Shown piece by piece: positions 49,477 to 57,914 of a stretch of 57,914 bases of DNA (the stretch's first letter is position 1; each line of letters starts with the position of its first letter). The notes beneath the pieces are model-generated. The model was not told where the DNA came from. It ran no database searches and worked only from the letters and a program-made list of their open reading frames with translations. Source of the stretch: Pelargonium nanum. Taxonomy: Eukaryota; Streptophyta; Magnoliopsida; Geraniales; Geraniaceae. The translations under genes were made by a program, and so were the position numbers. The DNA lies in contig JAYMTF010000075.1 in assembly GCA_036897485.1 (NCBI GenBank), positions 1 through 57,914 on the forward strand, read 5' to 3'.

Positions 49477-49549
49477 TTCCGTTGCCGGGACTTGAACCCG
49501 GGTCTCTCGGGTGAGAGCCGAGTATCCTAACCAACTAGACTACAACGGA
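49477..49549 (-). tRNA. tRNA-Glu (anticodon CTC)
   Basis: On the minus strand the 73 bases fold into a full cloverleaf. The acceptor stem pairs TCCGTTG with CAACGGA, followed by discriminator A. The A-box region is TAGTCTAGTTGGTTAGGATA. The anticodon stem CTCGG/CCGAG encloses loop CTCTCAC with anticodon CTC, and the T-arm contains GGTTCAAGTCC. There is no intron and CCA is not encoded, as expected for a nuclear gene. Confidence 0.95.
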
Positions 49550-50280
49550 TTCTTGAGTCTTTTCTTTCAAAACATCATAATATACAGCTTTTATATATTT
49601 GTATCACATGCTAACTAAACCTACTACGGTTTCTTGATCAATTTGTTGTTACTTTCCTCAATTTATTAATGTACATGTACATACAAATACAAACCGACTC
49701 AGAGAAGCAGTGACTATACTTCCATTCCAAAATAATTGTTCTTGCTCAAAATAAATGTACACATTTTATTTTAGCTTATTAGTATTAAGTTGGTTAGAGC
49801 CACTTAAATTCGTTACACCAACACTTGGGGGTATAAAGAAGAAAATCTGACTTTCACAACTAATCTTTAGTTTTCACCCAAAAAGTGACAATTATTTTAG
49901 ATAGAGTATATAGATTATTCAACCTCACCAGCATTACCAGTCAGTCACTCAGTCCCTCTCAGGCTCTCACTCCCCAAATTGTAACTGTTTCAAAAAAGCA
50001 TTACCATGTCCTGAACTCAAAATAATTGCCTTTCATTTACAAAAGTGAAGATCCAATATCATCCATTTCCATTGATTATGTCGTTGTTCTTTTACACCAA
50101 AAGGTTTTTATATAAATTTACAGGCTTCAACAAAACTTCAGCTATAATTTTGAAATTTGATAAGCACTAGATAGTTACAATACATAACAATTTATAATAT
50201 CTTTCCATTGGCCACAAACCCTAATGCACCTCCAAAACAATACTTCCAACATTTGCCCAGATGAAGTTTGTATGGACACC
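49550..50280. other. Intergenic region with degenerate MITE
   Basis: Upstream DNA of the tRNA gene, a degenerate MITE-like element at 49715-49910, and the 3' flank of the E4 ligase gene. No open frame of interest. Confidence 0.5.
49715..49910. mobile_element. Degenerate Stowaway-like element, about 196 bp
   Basis: The left end TATACTTCCATTCCAAAATA and the right end, read in reverse, TATACTCTATCTAAAATAAT share most bases over about 25 positions, and the copies are flanked by TA. The family look is Stowaway, but the repeats are worn and the assignment is moderate. Confidence 0.5.
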
Positions 50281-53200
50281 TTAATCAATTAACATTTCCC
50301 CAGTTGTAGTTTGTATGCTCACCTTGGTGCTCTGCACGCTGCTACGACTTTCCCGCCTCTTCGATTCTTGGGACCTGATGAACTCCTCAATTCTCGTCTT
50401 CAATTCAGTGTCAGGTATCAGCATGTCCGCAGTAAGATGGGAACGGTTGAAGGGGTCAGTCTGCAATTGACAGTGCGTCACATCAATCAGAACTAGGTAT
50501 AATAAGATTTAATCATAAAATTAGTTGCAAGAGAATATTTACAGTATCACTAAGAAGATGTCTTTGAATGACTGGTCGGTCTACTATGATTCTTGAAGAT
50601 GGTAAGATAACAGGATCCTTCATCAATGTGTACTGCAACAAATCAATGTACATGGTCAGCATTTCTTTGCAAATAGCTAAAACATTCGCCCGTAATAGCT
50701 GACTTCCTTGACCCATCTACCAAAACCTTTTTCTTTCACTTCATTTTTGGACAAGTCTAATTTACATACTTGGATTGGGTCAAGGAATTCATCTGGTATC
50801 TCTCCAAGAGCTTCTTCAGCATCCATGGCCTCTGAGGCCGCAACTTTGGCTTTTGCACCAAGCTCAACAAATTCCTGTATAACCCTTCCATCCTCACCAA
50901 TTCTTCTCAGGACATCTGCTGCAGAGCCAAACAACTGGAGCATGATTTGCTAGTCAGTTTTGTCGACCATAGTATTCTTAAGTGAATGAAAATATAATGT
51001 TAATTGTTTAATTAACAAAATAATGAGCAAGGAAAACCTCTCAGAGTTTCGGCATATAGCTGAATTACCTGCTCGTTGTATGATCGACCATCCTTAGAGA
51101 TGGCAGCTGGAAAAATGTTTTCTGAATCACCCCTTGCAAGATGAACGTACATATGGACAATCTTCAAAATAGTTAATAAACTCAGTACAGTCAAATAAGA
51201 AAAAAAAAACATGATTACAACCCTAGATAAATAATGGTTAAACCCACTGGAATCTTATATTCATTAACTGAAGGTTCGATGACAAGGGAAAGCAGAGATA
51301 ACTCCAACCTGCTTAAGCAACTGTTTTGGGCGGAATTCATACTTTTCAGGGTCTTTCAGCGTAAGTGATTTTCTTTGGGGACCCACAAGTTGCAATAGAA
51401 AGTAGTTCAGCATGCTGGCCACCCTATCAACCTGTTTGAATGAAGCCAGATACATCAGGCATAAATAAATTAGCAGAGGGGACGGCGGCTATAACGATTA
51501 ACGCTAAGACCCAAACTATCATGTCAAAATTATAGCATGCAAAGGTGGGAAGGAAAGACGAAAAATATTTACCATCTCAGGAAGCAGAAAAGGAGATGTA
51601 ATCTGCTCTGAAGTAAACGCTAACATGGTTACATCTTCATTAGCCAACTTCATATCAATTCTGATGATCTGAAAATAGCCAGTAATATTCATTTGATTAG
51701 CTACCATCAACAAACATGAATGCATGCGTACAGAGAGAGTTTGCTGACATTTTCTTGGGAGTGGAAAAGTCGAGTTCTCTCCTGCCTCTCTTGGGCTGGT
51801 CTTCGCTCCCATGCAGCAGTGTTTGACATCTCAGCCTCTAATTCTTTGAGTTCAAGAATCTTGTTCAGACTTTCATCAAGAAGATATATGCTATCATTGA
51901 TCAGGAAATTTAAGAAATTCAAATAGACACCCTTCTCCTCGTCTTTAGCAATCTGTGTCGGAACATAAAATTTTATTTATTTAATTAAAAAAAGACGGAA
52001 AGGATATAGGAATGTCGTTCAGCTTAAGAAAAACACAGAAGAATTCAGTATCTTTTTCAGGTAACTTCACCTGTCTCCACTTATTACGGTGGCTGGGAAC
52101 CTGCCACAAGTATTCAAGGAGCTCTGCAATATTATGACGGATGTTGAACTTGTCGTAGAACTGAACATAGAAAAAAGACAAAACTGGCCAATTAGCTGCA
52201 CATCCGTCAAAGAATATGATATTCAAAATCAAGTTAATCTCAGTGAATGCAATTATGTTAACTAAGTTTTTGTACTTTCTTGTGGGTTGCCGGCTAATAT
52301 AACATGATACATATGTATATTCAAAAACCTATTTTTCCAAAGTCATGTTATTTAATAACTAGCAAATCATCCACCGACTATAATTTAATTAAACAAACTC
52401 TAATCTGATTATAAATTATTCTTCTGTCCATTTTTATAGAGTGGTTTACAAAATAGACAGAATATAAATTATTCTTCACTTTGGGCGTTTGAAATTTCTC
52501 TCTGCCCTTCATTGCATCTCCATAAAAAATCTTATGCCATTTTACGCTTTTCCTTAGATCAACAGTAGTAATGATTCAATGTCTACAAACTTAAAACAGT
52601 AATTTTAATTGACAAAGCCAGGTATGTACATATGGGTCTATTTTTTTCACAATTTGATCAGGAACACCTATTTGACTATTTCATATTGCAAACAAAATAC
52701 AATTGTGATTACAAGATCCAGTCTGCAACCCATAGGTAAATTAGCAAATCCTGGAAACTCCTGACTATGATCAAAATAGCTACTGAATAAGCTTGTTCCT
52801 AAAAGACAAGTGCATCAAAATTACAGCAACAGAATTACAGCGGGTATTACCTGTGTGTGGGAACCAGTAAACTCTATGTCTACATAAAGCTTCAACAGAT
52901 TCCTCACAAGATACTCAAGAGACAGTTGGTGCCCTTCAAATAAAGTGGCTGTAGCAGATGAACCACTGCACTCAGAATATAAATACTGCAGTTATTACCT
53001 AATTAGTCAGCTTCCATAATCTTTGGATGTTATAATCTCCTTAGGTGAATAAAGGAGATAAACATACCTTCTACGAGGCATCCAGCAGTTCAGAACTTCA
53101 ACCATCTTAGCTCTTAGATAGGGGTTCCGGATGAAGTTTGGGCTTCCCATAAACATGATAATGAAGTTCATATAATCATCCTATCAAGAAAGAATCAATA

Positions 53201-56200
53201 AAGAAAAATACATATTACTAATGGAGAAGAATTCAGGAGCTCTGAACATAAATTCAGGATCTAGCTTTCGGCACCTACCAGCAAAACCCCATCCAAAGCT
53301 TTAGGAATACGAGAAGCAAATATAAGCAATTCCAAGGCATCCTCAATAAAATGCTCAGGCATACAAGCAAATTCCATTGGGCAAGTTGCTGGCAAAGGCA
53401 TTGTGAATCCACCAACCAGGCCAACCAGCCACACCATCATTAACCGGTAGAAAGACAGTGCGCGCTGGATAAGGTCCCCATCCTTCAAAGAATAACCAAA
53501 ACAGAGATAGGGTGTGTGCTTATACAAACTCAAAAAGCATATCACTACAGAATGAATGAGGACTTAATAGGAACTTTTTTTCTATTTTGAAGACAAGGTT
53601 TCAACATGGCCAGAGCTAGATATCCTTCAACAGGAGAAAAATGGCAAGACAACTGGGTATCCTTAAGCAAGCATCTGGACAAGATGAAGAGAAGAAAACA
53701 AGATCCCCAAGTAACAAGGATCATTCACGTTTCACTGACATGTTGATAAAACCCCAATGATTAGTTGCCACCAATCAAATGAGAGAGGCAATAACATTCC
53801 ACAACTAAATCCTACATTTAGTACTCCCTCCATACATATATGCATGTACATGTTGAGAGAGATAGAGAGAGAGCTTATATACCCTCAATATCTGAGCTTC
53901 GTAACAAAGCTTCTCCTGTGAATAAAGCTCTATTTCTTTCTCAAGGCGTGCTATATCCAGCGCCAGTTGTGGTGATGGAGACTGCCCTTGCATGGCTTTA
54001 AAGGTTGAAAGAGCCTCTTCGGACCTTGAAATGTCCTGTACAGAAAATCACGGAAAATATTAACATTTTCCAACAACTAATTAAGGAAATAAAAGAAAGC
54101 TCATGAAAAGCCACCATTCATAGAATGGGATACACATTAACCTAAGTCCCTAACTTAAATACACACATACCTAACAATTAAAAGCAGAGACAAGACTCAC
54201 AAAGCATGCACATATTACCTGTACTAAATGCTTAAAGTCTGAAAATGCTTTTAACAAGCCCAAGTTAAGCACCCGGGCAGTCATAAAGAAGCATTCACAA
54301 ATGAAAGGATACTTAGTCTTTTCACTGCTACTTGATACTGAGTTGGTATTCTGGAGGAGAGAAGGACCAGAAGCATTACTGCCAGAACTGGATGCTTGTT
54401 GAGATTGTAAATTTGCACTATCACTAGAATTGTTGGCTCTACCAGGATTTTCTTTATTTAGCCATTCAGCAACTTCTTCCGATGATGCATGTAATGCGGT
54501 CAGCCCTCTGGCATAAATTAACAACCAATACTTAGGAACAAAGTAGGACATCAATAGAAAGACAAAAAATACAGCAACAATTTGAAAGAACTCCTCACCT
54601 CAAATCCAAACGATTACTGTGAAATACATATTTCGGATCAATTTTATCTTTCTTTGATAAATTAGCATCTAGAAATGGCTCGCTGAGCCGAAGCATGACT
54701 GCACTGAGATTGACAAACATGCCAGAACTGGCACAAGATATAGGATCGACCTGAGATAAACAAATACAAAAGTGTGTAATATAGAACTACAAGTTAGAAA
54801 GAGAAGAAATTATACACTATTAGTAGCAGTAGGAGATAATCTCATTCAAGGGATACCTGACAACTATAGCTGGGAAACCTTTTTTGCCAGATAAAAGAAA
54901 GAACAACGACAAAGAATTTAATTGATATTTAGCAATTAATTCCATACATTGAGACAACAACTTCAGAAATGACGTGATCAGGAAAATAATCACCTGTATA
55001 TGAGCCCTTGAGGAGTTCCTATTGATCAGCTCCGCAAGATACTCAAGAACATTCACACGGGTGTCAGTATTTTTAAGGAGAGAGAGGAGAACCTCTGCTA
55101 AGCCATCATACAAGTTATTCATAACTGTTTTGATTGTGGTAAATGACGATAATAAATCAGCAGGTCGACGAGTTGAGGCATCTGAGAAACATTGCTGTCT
55201 GGTTTTTTCAACAATCAAACAAAAGGTTACATTAAAAACAGATCAATAGTACTTAGACAAGGATGTAATCCAGCATAGATGAATTTCTTCAAAAATTTAC
55301 AACAAGAACTGCATCAAAAGGAAATGAAAAGGGATTTTGCACACGGTCCATAATAATAAAACAAATAGAAACTCAGAAACAGTAGTTGTCTCCTTTGCAA
55401 CAACCATCTTGACCCTAAGAAATTCCTATATAGCTCTTGAACTTATCCCACCTCCCAAAGTATCAAGCATGAGGAGTCAACCCTATGCAATACCCTATGA
55501 GCAATGTAAAAGATTCATACGATATGGTACAGGCAGGCAAAGTAAACTTCGTTCCAAATGGTCAAATCATATCTCAAATCTAAAAACAAGTTAAGAAACT
55601 TGCTTCACAATAATGAACAGACAAATCTTACTATGACAACCCAAACCAAACAACATACAAATACACAACACATCTGCCTGTTGATGCTACCTCACTGGGC
55701 GAAAATAAAAAAAGTTAACAAAACCTACTGAGGCAGCATCCACTAAGGTGGCTAATGCAAATCTAAATAATGCAATGGTTCAATCAATTTCTCTAAGGTG
55801 GCTAATGAAGCTTCTATAGATCTATACGAGCACACTCTTGGTTTAAAAGTTGAAGATTTAACATGGTTCTCAACAAGCGAAATGGAGTTTGTTCAATCTT
55901 GATACGAATATTCACCTCCAACTTGTTCACGTAATGGTCGTTACATTTCTTTGATCTGAAAGTTGAAGATTGATTTCAGAGTTGTATCCTTCCTATTTAT
56001 GTAATCAACTGAACTTCCTTTATAACTCTTCTTCGTCAACAAATTCCTAGGGAATACTGACTTAAGGTTGTTTAGGCCGTTATTATCAAGAAAAGATTAA
56101 CCTTTTTTTACAAAAGGTATAAAAGGATTAACAAGGGATTGCTAGTTTGCTACCCAACCGGTCACCTCTATTACTGACAACTCACTATTTGAATGACTGA

Positions 56201-57232
56201 ACACGTACATTACACATCTAGTCATTTACAATTATCCAGCCGAGCAAAACATTCGCATTAGGCTCTGTCCAAAGTAGTTTCTGCCTTGCTGGTGAATCAT
56301 GAGAATGAATCTAACATTGTATGAACAAAATTAAAATACCCAATGAAACATATACATATATATAATTGCAAGCCAGAGGTGAAAAGAATTTCCACTCACC
56401 CCACTTCTGGCTCGCTCTTGAAAATAGTGTGATCAGGCAGAGCACTAACATGGAAAAAGGGACCTAAAATGCTGGTCATCTCAATAACACGCCCATTCAA
56501 GTACACACCTTTAGGAATCCACCAAAGGTGATTCACCAAGGACTTGGCTCCGATGGGAAAACTAACCAAAAACAACAGAGCCCTCAATGGCTGCTGAAAA
56601 TTTCCAAGAGCTGAAACCTTGAGCACACTTCCTCTCAAGTCCTCATACAATTGCTTCAGTATTGGATCCAAGCTATCATAATCAGAGTCCTTGAAAAAAT
56701 CTTCCAGGAAACCAGGTGGGCACGACACACCCCCACTGCTACTACCTCCATATCCGTCCACGGAGCTCGAGACCTCCGAGAAAATCAAAGACAGCAATGG
56801 TGAAACATTTGATTTACTCGGATTCCCACCCGAAAACAGCTCCGGGTCACCCAAATGGATCCTACAATACGACACAGATAATTTCCTAGCTTGCTTCGTC
56901 ACAGATTCCATTTCCGACCTAAGATTCTTGTCCTTCATAGAAGCAATCTTCTTACCCTCATCGTACGCGCGGCGATAGCACCCAACTAGGAACTGAAACG
57001 GCGGCTCGGCGGACGGGAAGCTCCCGGAAAGCCGATCAATCAGGATCCGCTCCATCAAATCGCGAGATAACCTCAATTCCTTTCCCTCGCTGAGAATCTC
57101 AGCTGCCGTCATTTCCAAGTAGACGATCCTGGAATCGGTGTCCGTTGAATCGGTGAGAGAGACGAGAAAGATTTTCCTTAGGATAATGTCTTCGATTTGT
57201 TCTGGGGTCCTCTGGGTTTTCTGGGTCGCCAT
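50281..57232 (-). CDS. E4 ubiquitin conjugation factor (UFD2/MUSE3-like) with C-terminal U-box, 16 exons
   Basis: U-box ubiquitin ligase that elongates ubiquitin chains (E4 activity); the Arabidopsis homologue MUSE3 limits accumulation of NLR immune receptors (family knowledge). Exons: 57232-56400, 55198-54994, 54750-54599, 54507-54219, 54035-53883, 53482-53279, 53180-53068, 52965-52851, 52160-52071, 51952-51749, 51668-51573, 51431-51309, 51161-51069, 50934-50770, 50632-50543 and 50460-50281. All junctions close in frame to 1034 residues, close to the family length. The N terminus is [20 protein letters not shown]. The helical UFD2 core includes [38 protein letters not shown] and [20 protein letters not shown]. 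The U-box at the end begins PDEFLDPIQ and continues [19 protein letters not shown] and [13 protein letters not shown]. All splice sites seen are GT-AG. Intron 1 is 1.2 kb. It appears intact. Confidence 0.96.
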
Positions 57233-57914
57233 GGCTGAGGTTGGCCTCGCGTTGCCGTCTGGCTTGCTTTGTGAGGTTTAATAGTAAGGTTTTGTCACTA
57301 TTATTTTCCGGATTAAAAATGGGTATGGAAGATTTGAGGAAAAGTTAGGGTTTTGGAAAGGTTGATGATGGCGACATAGTGGTGAGAGTTCTGGGAAGAG
57401 CAGGACTTAGAAGATTGCTTTTCCTGTTCAGAAATGGAGACCCCAAACAGAACCAAACACGACCGATCTCGTTTAGAAGACGGTTCTGTCATCTGCGTCG
57501 TTTTGCTGATAAGTAGTGTCGTTTGTCTTGGTAATTGAGATCACAAAAATGTTACTCCCTTTGTACAAAAGTAAATCGAATATAGTACATGAATTATTCA
57601 TTTTGTTTTAAATCGATACATGAACTTTATTTTGTTCCATGACAGTTTTTGTATATTTGTTTTGTAGTGTATTAGTTCAAAGTATGTTGATATTGTTTCC
57701 ACTTAATTCATTATGTTAAAGAGACTGGCGAAATATATTAAAATTAACTAACACGGTTGTGTAAAAAAAAGGTAGCACCGTTAAAAATAATAATTAAAAC
57801 TAGTGTTGTTACCTGACAATGTTTAGGTCTTAGTTTGATTAATTAAAATAGTTCAATTATAAATACACAAAATGTTTAACAATCTATTTAATCACTTAGA
57901 AGAAGAAAAAAAAT
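57233..57914. other. Upstream region of the E4 ligase gene, to the window edge
   Basis: GC-richer leader-like sequence to about 57540, then AT-rich DNA. From 57550, GTTACTCCCTTTGTACAAAA resembles one end of a Stowaway-type repeat and the following phrase resembles dispersed intergenic repeats near 33310. The other end is not seen. No gene recognised. Confidence 0.45.

Noticed and set aside
53821-53880. TACTCCCTCCATACATATAT plus a GA microsatellite in an E4 intron
   Set aside because: A single MITE-like end without partner; the GA repeat is an ordinary short microsatellite.

Overview
The window looks like nuclear DNA of a eudicot plant: genes with many GT-AG introns, AT-rich intergenic DNA with MITE-like repeats, and products of plant-specific families. 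The gene models below were built by hand from reading frames and splice sites. Exon lengths were checked for frame closure, but nothing was compared with transcripts or databases.

Layout, left to right. The edge holds a partial MITE-like sequence and a short tandem duplication. A VTI1-type Qb-SNARE (minus, 465-2899) is divergent from a ten-exon OSCA/CSC1-like channel gene of the HYP1 type (plus, 3872-10350). Next is a single-exon AP2/ERF gene of the RAP2.11/ERN type (plus, 11515-12633), which converges on the SnRK1 catalytic alpha subunit (minus, 13175-17272). A run of minus-strand genes follows: an MGC-start CDK-like kinase (20631-24120), two tandem WRKY genes (25151-26294 and 26715-28645), a plastid-type DUF3598-like gene (29813-33147) and an early-nodulin-like phytocyanin (34498-36487). 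Two tandem plastid chorismate mutase genes come next (37766-39825 and 40504-44367). The right end has a UPF0301/DUF179 gene (plus, 45958-46885), a saccharopine-dehydrogenase-like gene (plus, 47835-49377), tRNA-Glu(CTC) (minus, 49477-49549) and a complete 16-exon E4 U-box ubiquitin ligase (minus, 50281-57232).

Most genes are unrelated housekeeping or signalling functions. The block HYP1-like, SnRK1, CDK-like kinase, WRKY, ENODL resembles, from memory, the Arabidopsis At3g01070-At3g01100 neighbourhood in inverted order, so it is probably old conserved microsynteny, with the ERF gene and the WRKY duplication as differences. The chorismate mutases are the committed step to Phe/Tyr in plastids; the SnRK1 subunit is the central energy-stress kinase.

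The most interesting features are these. The tandem WRKY pair has diverged in complementary ways: one copy lost its N-terminal WRKY domain, the other carries WRKYGKK instead of WRKYGQK in its C-terminal domain, and both share a rare GC-AG intron. Two otherwise well-preserved genes, the saccharopine-dehydrogenase-like gene and the DUF3598-like gene, carry a single in-frame stop codon. The chorismate mutase gene is tandemly duplicated with identical exon sizes. I found no CRISPR array, operon, phage, organelle insertion or clearly novel multi-gene system.
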